Shown here in pieces: positions 17,481 through 26,187 of a DNA stretch of 64,000 nucleotides (the stretch's first letter is position 1; each line of letters starts with the position of its first letter). Below the pieces are notes generated by a model. It worked only from the letters and a program-made list of their open reading frames with translations, was not told the DNA's origin and ran no database searches. Source of the DNA: Thioclava electrotropha (lineage in GTDB: Bacteria > Pseudomonadota > Alphaproteobacteria > Rhodobacterales > Rhodobacteraceae); NCBI RefSeq assembly GCF_002085925.2, contig NZ_CP053562.1, positions 4,203,813-4,267,812 of the forward strand, written 5' to 3'. A program made the translations under genes and the position numbers.

Positions 17481-17500
17481 TTGTCACATAGCTGTTACAT
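17481..17500 (+). promoter_or_regulatory. Pho box (PhoB site) upstream of pstS
   Basis: TTGTCACATAGCTGTTACAT holds two 11-base-spaced half sites, TTGTCAC and CTGTTAC, close to the PhoB consensus CTGTCAT-N4-CTGTCAT. A possible -10 (CATAAG, 17509-17514) lies about 10 bases after it, the usual arrangement in which PhoB replaces the -35. It starts 106 bases before pstS. Confidence 0.8.
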
Positions 17501-17586
17501 AATGTTTGCATAAGCGTCACCGAAGACCCCTAGGACCGCGCTGAGGCCACTCGACGGCCCAAATTTCAGAACACTGGGAGTGATCT

Positions 17587-18627
17587 ATGAAATCGTTCAA
17601 CCTCGCCGCCTCCGCGATCGCGATCGTTGCCGCTTCGGGCACCGCCGCTTTCGCGCGTGACAACATCCAGGTCGCCGGTTCCTCGACCGTGCTGCCCTAC
17701 GCCTCCATCGTCGCCGAAGCTTTCGGTGAAAACTTCGATTACCCGACCCCGGTCGTGGAATCGGGCGGCTCCTCGGCTGGCCTGAAGCGCTTCTGCGAAG
17801 GCGTTGGCGAAAACACGATCGACGTCGCGAACGCTTCGCGCAAGATCAAGGACAAAGAAGTCGCGACCTGCGCCGACAACGGCGTCACCGACATCATGGA
17901 AGTCCGCATCGGCTATGACGGCATCGTCTTCGCGTCGCAAAAAGACGGCCCGGCCTTCAACGCTTTCACCCCCTCGGACATCTTCAACGCGCTCGGCGCG
18001 AAGGTCCTGAAGGACGGCGAAATCGTCGACAACGGCTACGCCAAGTGGAACGAGTTCAACTCCGACCTGCCGGATGCCGACATCATCGCCTTCATCCCGG
18101 GCACCAAGCACGGCACCCGTGAAGTCTTCGAAGAGAAGGTTCTGGAAGCTGGCTGTGAAGCGACCGGCGCGAAAGAAGCCTTCATCGCTTCGGGCATGGA
18201 CGAAAAAGCAGCCGGCAAGGCCTGCATGGAAGTCCGCACCGACGGCAAGGCTGTCGACATCGACGGCGACTACACCGAGACCCTCGCCCGTATCGGTTCC
18301 AACCCGAACGGCATCGGCGTCTTCGGTCTGGCGTTCTACGAGAACAACACCGACAAGCTGAAAGTCGCGACCATGTCGGGCGTCGAGCCCTCGACCGAGA
18401 CCATCGCTTCGGGCGAGTACCCGGTGTCGCGTCCGCTCTACTTCTACGTCAAGAAAGCGCATATCGGCGTGATCCCCGGCCTGAAGGAATACGCTGAGTT
18501 CTTCGTCTCCGACGAGATCGCTGGCCCCGACGGCCCGCTCGCTCAGTACGGCCTCGTTGCTGACCCGGAACTGGCCAAGACCCAGGATGCCGTGGCGAAC
18601 GAAGTGACCATGGGTTCGGGCTCGTAA
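17587..18627 (+). CDS. pstS: PstS, periplasmic phosphate-binding protein
   Basis: 346 residues with a Sec signal peptide of 23 residues ending GTAAFA. The mature protein starts RDNIQVAGSSTVLPY, and VESGGSSAGLKRFCEG and GTKHGTREVFEEK are phosphate-contacting segments of the PstS family. It delivers phosphate to the PstCAB importer. GGGAG precedes the ATG. It is first in the operon behind a Pho box and is followed by a strong hairpin that should leave pstS more abundant than the downstream genes. Confidence 0.96.
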   Translation: MKSFNLAASAIAIVAASGTAAFARDNIQVAGSSTVLPYASIVAEAFGENFDYPTPVVESGGSSAGLKRFCEGVGENTIDVANASRKIKDKEVATCADNGVTDIMEVRIGYDGIVFASQKDGPAFNAFTPSDIFNALGAKVLKDGEIVDNGYAKWNEFNSDLPDADIIAFIPGTKHGTREVFEEKVLEAGCEATGAKEAFIASGMDEKAAGKACMEVRTDGKAVDIDGDYTETLARIGSNPNGIGVFGLAFYENNTDKLKVATMSGVEPSTETIASGEYPVSRPLYFYVKKAHIGVIPGLKEYAEFFVSDEIAGPDGPLAQYGLVADPELAKTQDAVANEVTMGSGS

Positions 18628-18645
18628 TCGAGACCGCTATCTTCA

Positions 18646-18682
18646 GGGGGCGGCTTATTTCGCTGCCCCCTTTTTCCTTTTT
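18646..18682 (+). terminator. Attenuating terminator between pstS and pstC
   Basis: A 9-bp stem GGGGGCGGC / GCTGCCCCC (one G-U pair) with a 7-base loop, followed by TTTTTCCTTTTT. Its position within the pst operon suggests partial termination, which raises PstS relative to the membrane subunits. Confidence 0.85.
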
Positions 18683-18708
18683 GGTTATTTTCAACTGGTG
18701 GGGCTGAA

Positions 18709-20190
18709 ATGCCTGTTTTGTGGATCGTTGTGATCGTGGTCGTGCTGGCAGTCGTCGGCTTCGTGATGGGCCGAATGCGTGCGCTGCATTCGGCAGGCGA
18801 AGACCGACGGTCTCTGCACAGCCTGCCGAATTACTACGGCTTCAACGTCGCGATGTTCACCGCCGTGCCGGCTCTTCTCCTGCTGCTGGTCTGGATGGTG
18901 GCGCAGCCGCTGATCGTGAATACTCGGGTCTCCGCCGAAATCCCCGATGCGCTGCTGGATGGCTCGAACATGAGCCTCGTGATGTCCGATGTCCGGCGCG
19001 TCGCGGATGGTCTCGACACCGCAATTGCCCAAGGCGCGCTGAGCGCACGGCAAGCAGCGAATATCGATCTACAAACCACGGACCTGCGCGAAATACTCGG
19101 CTCGGTCGGGGTCGCGCTCGGCTCCAGTGTCGATCCGGCGACGCTGAACGCGGCACAGACCTATCGCGGCATGACCTCGACGGGCGATCTGGCGATGACG
19201 GTACTGGTCCTGCTGGCAGCCATCGCGGGCTTTACCTTCGCTTACCTGCGCACGAACAAGGATTTCCGCGCGCGCAACACGGTCGAAAAAGGCGTGCGCG
19301 TTCTGCTGATCGCCGCGGCCTCCATCGCGATCCTGACCACGATCGGCATCGTACTGTCGCTGGTTTTCAACACGATCGAGTTCTTCCGCCTCTATCCGAT
19401 CTCCGATTTCTTCTTCGGCACGACCTGGTCGCCGAGTTTCGGGGGCGGATCGGAGTTGGGTATCCTGCCGCTTCTCTGGGGCACGCTCTACATCTCGCTG
19501 GTGGCCCTTCTGGTCGCGGTGCCGATCGGGCTCTTCGCCGCCGTCTACCTGTCGGAATACGCGACCAAATCGGTGCGCGGCGTCGTGAAACCGCTGCTCG
19601 AAGTGCTCGCCGGTATCCCGACCATCGTTTACGGCCTTTTCGCCCTGCTGACCGTGGGCCCGTTCCTGCTGTCGATCTTCGGCGCGAATGGCCCGACCGC
19701 TGCGATGGCCGATGGCGGCTGGATGCATGCGGGCACGGCGGTGATGACCGCGGGTCTGGTGATGGGCATCATGCTGATCCCCTTCGTCTCCTCGCTGTCC
19801 GACGACATCATCAACGCGGTGCCGCAAAGCTTGCGCGACGGCTCCTATGGTCTCGGCGCGACGAAATCCGAAACGATCAAGCAGGTGATCCTGCCTGCCG
19901 CCCTGCCCGGCATCGTCGGCGCCGTGCTTCTGGCGACCTCGCGCGCCATTGGCGAGACGATGATCGTGGTTTTGGGCGCCGGCGCCGCCGCGCGGCTCAG
20001 CATGAACCCGTTCGACGCGATGACCACCGTCACCGCCAAGATCGTTTCGCAGCTGACCGGTGACGCCGATTTCGCCTCCCCCGAGGCGCTGGTCGCCTTC
20101 GCGCTCGGCATGACGCTGTTCGTCCTGACGCTCGGGCTCAACATCTTCGCGCTCTACATCGTGCGCAAATACCGGGAGCAATACGAATGA
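18709..20190 (+). CDS. pstC: PstC, phosphate ABC transporter permease
   Basis: 493 residues, longer than the roughly 320 of E. coli PstC. The N-terminal part (to about residue 230) has two or three extra membrane helices and a periplasmic stretch. The C-terminal part is the BPD_transp_1 permease, with VYLSEYATKSVRGVVKPLLE, LAGIPTIVYGLFALL and the EAA loop near LRDGSYGLGATKSETIKQVI. It forms the membrane channel with PstA. Long PstC forms are usual in alphaproteobacteria. The stop overlaps the pstA start by 4 bases. Confidence 0.96.
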   Translation: MPVLWIVVIVVVLAVVGFVMGRMRALHSAGEDRRSLHSLPNYYGFNVAMFTAVPALLLLLVWMVAQPLIVNTRVSAEIPDALLDGSNMSLVMSDVRRVADGLDTAIAQGALSARQAANIDLQTTDLREILGSVGVALGSSVDPATLNAAQTYRGMTSTGDLAMTVLVLLAAIAGFTFAYLRTNKDFRARNTVEKGVRVLLIAAASIAILTTIGIVLSLVFNTIEFFRLYPISDFFFGTTWSPSFGGGSELGILPLLWGTLYISLVALLVAVPIGLFAAVYLSEYATKSVRGVVKPLLEVLAGIPTIVYGLFALLTVGPFLLSIFGANGPTAAMADGGWMHAGTAVMTAGLVMGIMLIPFVSSLSDDIINAVPQSLRDGSYGLGATKSETIKQVILPAALPGIVGAVLLATSRAIGETMIVVLGAGAAARLSMNPFDAMTTVTAKIVSQLTGDADFASPEALVAFALGMTLFVLTLGLNIFALYIVRKYREQYE

Positions 20191-21539
20191 GTGATGCGAC
20201 CCAACACGGCGCAAGCCAGCCCGCGACGCGTTCGCTGCATCATGTCGATGCGCGCACGAAACGCCGCAACGCCTCCGAGAAGCGCTTCAAGGCGCTCGGC
20301 ATCGGCGCGATCGGGATCGGCCTCGCTTTCCTCGTGATCCTGCTGGTGACGATCGTCTCCAACGGCGCCACCGCGTTTCAGCAGACGTTTGTGGAAGTTC
20401 CGGTCTATCTGGACGCCGCGAAGCTCGACAAGAAGGGCAACCGCGATCCGGAGGATCTGAAGAAGGCCACCACCTTCACCTATAAGCCTTTGATCGAGAA
20501 AGGCCTGCTCGACGCGGTGGAGAAATCCGGCGCGACGACCGATCTCGCCAAGGCGAAGGACATGAAGAACCTGATCTCGGCCTCGGCTGCGAGCCAGGTG
20601 CGCGACGCGGTCCTCGCCGACCCGTCGCTGATCGGCACGACGGTAGATTTCAAGATCCTCGCCTCGTCGCGGGTGGATAGCTACCTCAAGGGCCGGGTGC
20701 ATCGCGACGAAATCGCCAAGGACAAGAACATCACCGTGGCGCAGCTCGACCTCGTCGATCAGCTGCGCGATGCGGGCATCATCCACAAAGGTTTCAACTG
20801 GGCCTTCATCTTCGGCGCCGACGCGTCCGACAGCCGCGCCGAACAGGCCGGGATCGGGATCTCGATGCTGGGCTCTTTCTACATGATGCTGGTGGTGCTG
20901 GTGCTGGCCCTTCCGATCGGGGTCGCCGCCTCGATCTATCTGGAAGAATTCGCACCGAAGAACCGCATCACCGACCTGATCGAGGTGAATATCTCGAACC
21001 TCGCAGCCGTGCCCTCGATCGTCTTCGGTATCCTCGGCCTCGCGGTGTTCATCCAATTCGCGCATCTGCCGCAATCGGCTCCGCTGGTCGGTGGCCTCGT
21101 GCTGACGCTGATGACCCTGCCGACGATCATCATCTCGACCCGCGCCGCGCTGAAAGCCGTGCCGCCTTCGATCCGCGACGCAGCCCTCGGCGTTGGCGCA
21201 TCGAAGATGCAATCGGTCTTCCACCACGTTCTGCCGCTGGCGATGCCCGGCATCCTGACCGGCACGATCATCGGTCTGGCGCAGGCCTTGGGCGAGACCG
21301 CGCCGCTCCTGCTGATCGGGATGGTGGGCTATATCGCGACCAATTCGCCGGACGGGTTCCTCGACGGCTTCGTCTCGCCCAACTCGGCCATGCCCGCGCA
21401 GATCTACGAATGGGCCAAGCGCGCCGACCCGGCATTTTACGAACGCGCCTGGGGAGGTATCATCATTCTGCTGATCTTCCTTCTGGGCATGAACATCATC
21501 GCCATCATCCTGCGACGCAAATTCGAGCGTCGCTGGTAA
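20187..21539 (+). CDS. pstA: PstA, phosphate ABC transporter permease
   Basis: 450 residues versus about 296 in E. coli. After the first membrane helix (about 33-57) there is a largely hydrophilic insert of about 150 residues (DUF3333-like), followed by the permease core with ASIYLEEFAPKNRITDLIEV, AAVPSIVFGILGLAVF and IRDAALGVGASKMQSVFHHV (EAA loop). It pairs with PstC. The start overlaps the pstC stop (ATGA). Confidence 0.95.
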   Translation: MSDATQHGASQPATRSLHHVDARTKRRNASEKRFKALGIGAIGIGLAFLVILLVTIVSNGATAFQQTFVEVPVYLDAAKLDKKGNRDPEDLKKATTFTYKPLIEKGLLDAVEKSGATTDLAKAKDMKNLISASAASQVRDAVLADPSLIGTTVDFKILASSRVDSYLKGRVHRDEIAKDKNITVAQLDLVDQLRDAGIIHKGFNWAFIFGADASDSRAEQAGIGISMLGSFYMMLVVLVLALPIGVAASIYLEEFAPKNRITDLIEVNISNLAAVPSIVFGILGLAVFIQFAHLPQSAPLVGGLVLTLMTLPTIIISTRAALKAVPPSIRDAALGVGASKMQSVFHHVLPLAMPGILTGTIIGLAQALGETAPLLLIGMVGYIATNSPDGFLDGFVSPNSAMPAQIYEWAKRADPAFYERAWGGIIILLIFLLGMNIIAIILRRKFERRW

Positions 21540-21554
21540 GGGAGCGCGAGAAAC

Positions 21555-22352
21555 ATGGAAGACATGAGCCTGACGGAGAGAGCCGTGACCACTGACGACA
21601 TCAAGATCACCGCACGCAACGTGCAGGTCCATTACGGCGACACCCACGCGATCAAGGACGTCGATGTCGATATTCTCGACAAGACCGTCACCGCGTTCAT
21701 CGGCCCCTCGGGCTGCGGGAAGTCGACCTTCCTGCGCTGCCTGAACCGGATGAACGACACGATCGATATCTGCCGCGTCGAGGGCGACATCAAACTCGAC
21801 GGCGAAGACATCTACGACAAGCGCGTCGACCCGGTGCAGCTGCGCGCCAAGGTCGGCATGGTGTTCCAGAAACCGAACCCCTTCCCGAAGTCGATCTACG
21901 ACAACGTGGCCTACGGCCCGAAAATCCACGGTCTCACGAAGAACAAGGCCGAGCTGGATCAGGTGGTCGAGGACTCGCTGCGCAAGGCCGCGCTGTGGAA
22001 CGAGGTGAAAGATCGCCTGCACGCGCCCGGCACCGGGCTTTCGGGCGGTCAGCAGCAGCGCCTGTGCATCGCGCGCGCCGTGGCGACCTCGCCGGAAGTG
22101 CTGCTGATGGACGAGCCCTGCTCGGCGCTCGACCCGATCGCGACCGCGCAGGTCGAGGAACTGATCGACGAGCTTCGCGCGAATTTCTCGGTGGTGATCG
22201 TGACGCACTCGATGCAGCAGGCAGCGCGCGTTAGTCAGAAGACCGCGTTCTTCCACCTCGGGAACCTCGTCGAATACGACGACACGGACAAGATTTTCAC
22301 CAACCCGTCCGACAGCCGGACGGAAAGCTACATTACCGGCCGGATCGGCTGA
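21555..22352 (+). CDS. pstB: PstB, phosphate ABC transporter ATPase
   Basis: 265 residues. Walker A is GPSGCGKST, the Q-loop lies in [20 protein letters not shown], the signature is LSGGQQQR, Walker B is [15 protein letters not shown] and the switch His is in VTHSMQQA. PstB drives phosphate uptake and, with PhoU, passes phosphate status to PhoR. A GGGAG-type site precedes ATG 21555; an internal ATG four codons later could also serve. Confidence 0.98.
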   Translation: MEDMSLTERAVTTDDIKITARNVQVHYGDTHAIKDVDVDILDKTVTAFIGPSGCGKSTFLRCLNRMNDTIDICRVEGDIKLDGEDIYDKRVDPVQLRAKVGMVFQKPNPFPKSIYDNVAYGPKIHGLTKNKAELDQVVEDSLRKAALWNEVKDRLHAPGTGLSGGQQQRLCIARAVATSPEVLLMDEPCSALDPIATAQVEELIDELRANFSVVIVTHSMQQAARVSQKTAFFHLGNLVEYDDTDKIFTNPSDSRTESYITGRIG

Positions 22353-22366
22353 GGAGGCAAATAATC

Positions 22367-23056
22367 ATGAGCGAGCACATTCTTTCCGCCTTCGACCGCG
22401 ACCTTGAGGCGGTGCAGGCATTGGTCGTCAAAATGGGCGGCCTCGTCGAGGAGCAGATCCTTGAAAGCGCCCGCGCCCTCGAAGTGCGCGATCTCGAACT
22501 GGCCGAGCAGATCCGGGCCCGCGACCGTGCCGTCGACGAGCTGGAAGAGAAGATCAACGAAGAGGCCGCGCGCCTGATCGCCCTGCGGGCCCCCGCCGCA
22601 CGCGACCTGCGCATGGCGCTTTCTGTCATCAAGATTTCTGCCAGCCTCGAACGAGTCGGCGATTACGCGAAGAACATCGCCAAGCGCACGCAGGTTCTGT
22701 CCGACGGGCCGCAGATCAGCGGCACCGCGACCGCGATCCGCCGCATGGCGGGCACGACAGAAGCGATGCTGAAAGACGCGCTCGACGCCTATATCCAGCG
22801 CGACCCGAAACTGGCCGCCGATGTGCGCGAGCGCGATCTTGAAGTTGACCAGATGTATAACGCGCTGTTCCGCGAGTTCCTGACCTACATGATGGAAGAT
22901 CCGCGCAACATCACGCCCTGCATGCACCTGCATTTCATCGCGAAGAACATCGAGCGGATGGGCGATCATGCGACAACGATCGCCGAGCAGGTGATCTACC
23001 TCGTGACCGGCGAAATGCCGGAAGACGCGCGCCCGAAAAGCTCGAGCGTAATGTGA
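22367..23056 (+). CDS. phoU: PhoU, negative regulator of the phosphate regulon
   Basis: 229 residues, two tandem PhoU three-helix repeats. Each repeat carries the metal-binding E/D-rich motif, seen as RISASLERVGDYAKNIAK-like (about 85-105) and AKNIERMGDHATTIAEQVIY (about 189-208). It restrains PhoR signalling when phosphate is plentiful. GAGGAGG lies 9 bases before the ATG. It sits in its usual place between pstB and phoB. Confidence 0.96.
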   Translation: MSEHILSAFDRDLEAVQALVVKMGGLVEEQILESARALEVRDLELAEQIRARDRAVDELEEKINEEAARLIALRAPAARDLRMALSVIKISASLERVGDYAKNIAKRTQVLSDGPQISGTATAIRRMAGTTEAMLKDALDAYIQRDPKLAADVRERDLEVDQMYNALFREFLTYMMEDPRNITPCMHLHFIAKNIERMGDHATTIAEQVIYLVTGEMPEDARPKSSSVM

Positions 23057-23070
23057 CGGAGACCTGAGAA

Positions 23071-23763
23071 ATGTCGCCAGCCCAACAACCCTGTGTCCTT
23101 GTGGTTGAAGACGAAAACGCCCAGCGCGAAGTGCTCAGCTACAACCTCGAAGCCGAAGGGTTTCGCGTCGTGATGGCGGAGAACGGAGACGAAGGCCTCT
23201 TGTTCCTGAAGGAGGAGAAGCCCGATCTGATCGTGCTGGACTGGATGCTGCCCAATGTCTCCGGCATCGAGATCTGTCGCCGCGTGAAGGCCAATTCCGA
23301 GACCCGCAATATTCCGGTCATCATGCTCTCCGCCCGCTCCGAAGAGGTGGACCGGGTGCGGGGGCTGGAAACCGGCGCGGATGACTACGTCGTGAAACCC
23401 TATTCGGTCGTCGAGCTGATGGCCCGCGTGCGCACCCAGCTGCGCCGCACGCGGCCCGCGACGATGGGCGAGCGGCTGAGCTTCGAGGACATCATCCTCG
23501 ATGCCGAGGAACATCGCGTCTTCCGCAACGGCCAGCCGCTGAAACTCGGGCCGACCGAGTTCCGGCTGCTCTCGACGATGATGGAAAAACCGGGCCGCGT
23601 CTGGACCCGCGATCAACTGCTCGACCGGGTATGGGGGCGCGACATCTATGTCGACACCCGCACCATCGACGTCCATGTCGGGCGGCTGCGCAAGGCGCTG
23701 ATGGCCAATGGCGGGGATGATCCGGTGCGCACGGTGCGCGGCACGGGCTACGCGCTGGGATAA
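23071..23763 (+). CDS. phoB: PhoB, phosphate response regulator
   Basis: 230 residues. An N-terminal receiver domain holds the acidic pocket VVEDEN and phospho-acceptor Asp57 in VLDWMLPN, with Lys in VVKPYS. A C-terminal winged-helix DNA-binding domain contains LGPTEFRLLSTMMEKPGRVW and VDVHVGRLRKAL-like segments. It should bind the Pho box in front of pstS. No phoR kinase gene is adjacent, although phoR is often in this cluster. A perfect hairpin ends the operon 10 bases later. Confidence 0.97.
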   Translation: MSPAQQPCVLVVEDENAQREVLSYNLEAEGFRVVMAENGDEGLLFLKEEKPDLIVLDWMLPNVSGIEICRRVKANSETRNIPVIMLSARSEEVDRVRGLETGADDYVVKPYSVVELMARVRTQLRRTRPATMGERLSFEDIILDAEEHRVFRNGQPLKLGPTEFRLLSTMMEKPGRVWTRDQLLDRVWGRDIYVDTRTIDVHVGRLRKALMANGGDDPVRTVRGTGYALG

Positions 23764-23772
23764 AGCGAAACA

Positions 23773-23798
23773 GGCGCGCGGATCACCGCGCGCCTTTT
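23773..23798. terminator. Terminator between convergent phoB and maeB
   Basis: A perfect 9-bp stem GGCGCGCGG / CCGCGCGCC with loop ATCA and a TTTT tail on the plus strand. On the minus strand the downstream sequence TGTTTCGCTTTA is also T-containing, so it may work both ways. Confidence 0.85.
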
Positions 23799-23802
23799 CA
23801 AT

Positions 23803-26070
23803 TCAGTCCTTCAGGCACAGCTTGCACGAAGCAAGCGCCGCCATGTTGAGGATGTCGTTCACCGTCGACGTGGTCGAGCACAGCTGCACCGCGTGGCTCG
23901 TCCCGGTCAGGATCGGGCCGATCACGGTCGCACCCGCCATCTCCTGCATCAGTTTCACGGAGATCGAAGCCGAATGGCGTGCCGGCACGACGAGAATGTT
24001 GGCAGGGCCGGTCAGACGGCAGAACGGATAGTTCTTCATCTGATCCATGTTGAGCGCCACATCGACGGTCATCTCGCCATCATACTCGAAATCCGCCCCG
24101 CGCGCGTCGAGCACCTTCGGCGCGACATGCATCTTCGTGGCCCGTTCCGAGACCGGATAGCCGAAGGTCGAGAAGGAGCAGAAGGCCACGCGCGGCTCGA
24201 GGCCCAGACCCCGCGCCACATGCGCGCCCGCCGTCGCGATATCGGCCAGATCGTTCTCGTCGGGCCATTCATGCACCAGCGTATCGCCGATCAACACGAC
24301 GCGACCCTTGTTTAGCAGGGCGGTGATCCCGACCGCCCCGTCCGAGGGCTTCGCGTCGATCACCTTGTTGATCAGTTCCAGCACATGCGCCGATTTCCGG
24401 GTCGCGCCCGTGACCATCGCGTCGCCATGCCCATGCACCAGCATCAGCGCCGCGAAGACATGCCGGTCGCGCGTCGCCAGCTTATGCGCATCCTCGCGGT
24501 CCACGCCCTGCCGTTGAAGGCGCTTATACAGGAAGTCCTTGTAGGTCACGGTATGCTTGGAGTTGGCCGCATTCACCACGCGCAGCTCGCGATAGGCATC
24601 GCCCAAGCCAGCGGCTTCGAGCTTTTCCTTCACATCCTGCTCGCGGCCGACGACAAGCGCCTCGCCCATGCCGGAGCGCTGATAGGCCACGGCGGCGCGC
24701 AGCACCCGCTCGTCATCGCCCTCGGCAAAGATCATCTTCGCCTGCGCCTGACGCGCACGGCTCTGGATGCCCTGCAGGATCGACGCGGTCGGGTCCATCC
24801 GGGCTTTCAGGCTTTGGGCGTAGCCTTCCATGTCGATGATCGGACGCCGCGCGACACCGGTATCCATCCCGGCTTTCGCGACCGCCGGCGGGATCACGTG
24901 GATCAGCCGCGGATCGAAAGGCGTCGGGATGATGTAATCGCGCCCGAAGCTGAGCTTGCGCCCATAGGCCATCGCGACCTCGTCGGGCACATCCTCGCGC
25001 GCCAGTTCCGCCAAGGCGTTGGCGCAGGCGATCTTCATCTCGTCATTGATCGCGCGGGCGTGGATGTCGAGCGCGCCGCGGAACAGGTAGGGAAACCCGA
25101 GGACGTTGTTCACCTGGTTCGGATAGTCCGACCGCCCCGTCGCCACGATCGCATCCGGGCGCACCGATTGCGCCTCTTCCGGCGTGATCTCCGGATCCGG
25201 GTTCGCCATCGCGAAGATCACCGGATTGTCGGCCATCGACTGCACCATCTCGGGCGTCACCGCGCCCTTGGCCGACACGCCGAGGAACACATCCGCGCCT
25301 TCCATCGCTTCTTCGAGCGAGCGCGCCTCGGTCACCGCCGCATGGGCCGATTTCCACTGGTTCATGCCCTCGGTGCGGCCCTGATAGATCACGCCCTTGG
25401 TGTCGCACATGATGCAATTGTCGTGCTTCGCGCCCATCGCCTTCACAAGCTCAAGGCACGCGATGCCCGCAGCGCCCGCGCCATTCAGCACGATCTTGCA
25501 GTCCTCGATCTTCTTGCCCGACAGCTCCAGCGCGTTGATCAACCCCGCCGCACAGATCACCGCCGTGCCGTGCTGATCGTCGTGGAACACCGGGATGTCC
25601 ATCAACTCCTTGAGACGCTGCTCGATGATGAAACATTCCGGCGCCTTGATATCCTCGAGGTTGATCCCCCCGAAAGTCGGCCCCATCAGCTTCACCGCGT
25701 TGATGATCTCGTCGGCATCCTCGGTATCGAGCTCGATATCGATCGCGTTCACATCGGCGAACCGCTTGAAGAGAACCGCCTTGCCCTCCATCACCGGTTT
25801 CGAGGCCAGCGCCCCGAGATTGCCAAGCCCTAGAATGGCCGAGCCGTTCGAGATCACGGCGACCATGTTCCCCTTCACGGTGTAATCGTAGGCCAGTTCG
25901 GGGTTCTCGGCGATCGCCTCCACCGGAACCGCGACGCCGGGGCTATAGGCCAGCGACAGATCGCGCTGCGATGTCATGGGCTTCGACGCGGTGATGTCGT
26001 ATTTCCCCGGATGCGGGTCGAGGTGATAGGCCAAGGCCTCCTCGGGCGTGATACGGTTCTTGCTGGGCAT
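23803..26070 (-). CDS. maeB: NADP-dependent malic enzyme with phosphotransacetylase-like C-terminal domain
   Basis: 755 residues. The N-terminal malic-enzyme domain and NAD(P)-binding domain (about 1-420) include YSPGVAVPVEAI, VFHDDQHGTAVICAAGL and VLNGAGAAGIACLEL. The C-terminal part (about 430-750) matches phosphate acetyl/butyryltransferase, with AEGDDERVLRAAVAY and VTGATRKSAHVLEL; in this fusion it is usually regulatory. The enzyme decarboxylates malate to pyruvate with NADPH formation. I chose ATG 26070, preceded by GGAGGA, over an upstream in-frame GTG with no ribosome site. Confidence 0.94.
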   Translation of the reverse strand: MPSKNRITPEEALAYHLDPHPGKYDITASKPMTSQRDLSLAYSPGVAVPVEAIAENPELAYDYTVKGNMVAVISNGSAILGLGNLGALASKPVMEGKAVLFKRFADVNAIDIELDTEDADEIINAVKLMGPTFGGINLEDIKAPECFIIEQRLKELMDIPVFHDDQHGTAVICAAGLINALELSGKKIEDCKIVLNGAGAAGIACLELVKAMGAKHDNCIMCDTKGVIYQGRTEGMNQWKSAHAAVTEARSLEEAMEGADVFLGVSAKGAVTPEMVQSMADNPVIFAMANPDPEITPEEAQSVRPDAIVATGRSDYPNQVNNVLGFPYLFRGALDIHARAINDEMKIACANALAELAREDVPDEVAMAYGRKLSFGRDYIIPTPFDPRLIHVIPPAVAKAGMDTGVARRPIIDMEGYAQSLKARMDPTASILQGIQSRARQAQAKMIFAEGDDERVLRAAVAYQRSGMGEALVVGREQDVKEKLEAAGLGDAYRELRVVNAANSKHTVTYKDFLYKRLQRQGVDREDAHKLATRDRHVFAALMLVHGHGDAMVTGATRKSAHVLELINKVIDAKPSDGAVGITALLNKGRVVLIGDTLVHEWPDENDLADIATAGAHVARGLGLEPRVAFCSFSTFGYPVSERATKMHVAPKVLDARGADFEYDGEMTVDVALNMDQMKNYPFCRLTGPANILVVPARHSASISVKLMQEMAGATVIGPILTGTSHAVQLCSTTSTVNDILNMAALASCKLCLKD

Positions 26071-26187
26071 TGGGCCGGCTCCTCCTGCAGGTCCGAACCC
26101 GTTTAACGTCCCGTGATCCGTCACTCAACGGAATTGCGCCCGAATCCGGGGTTTTGTAGGGTCGCGCGACCAGCAAATGGGGGGCAC

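Noticed and set aside
20154..22256. A 700-codon open frame antisense to pstA and pstB
   Set aside because: Same bias artefact; it covers two unmistakable genes on the other strand.
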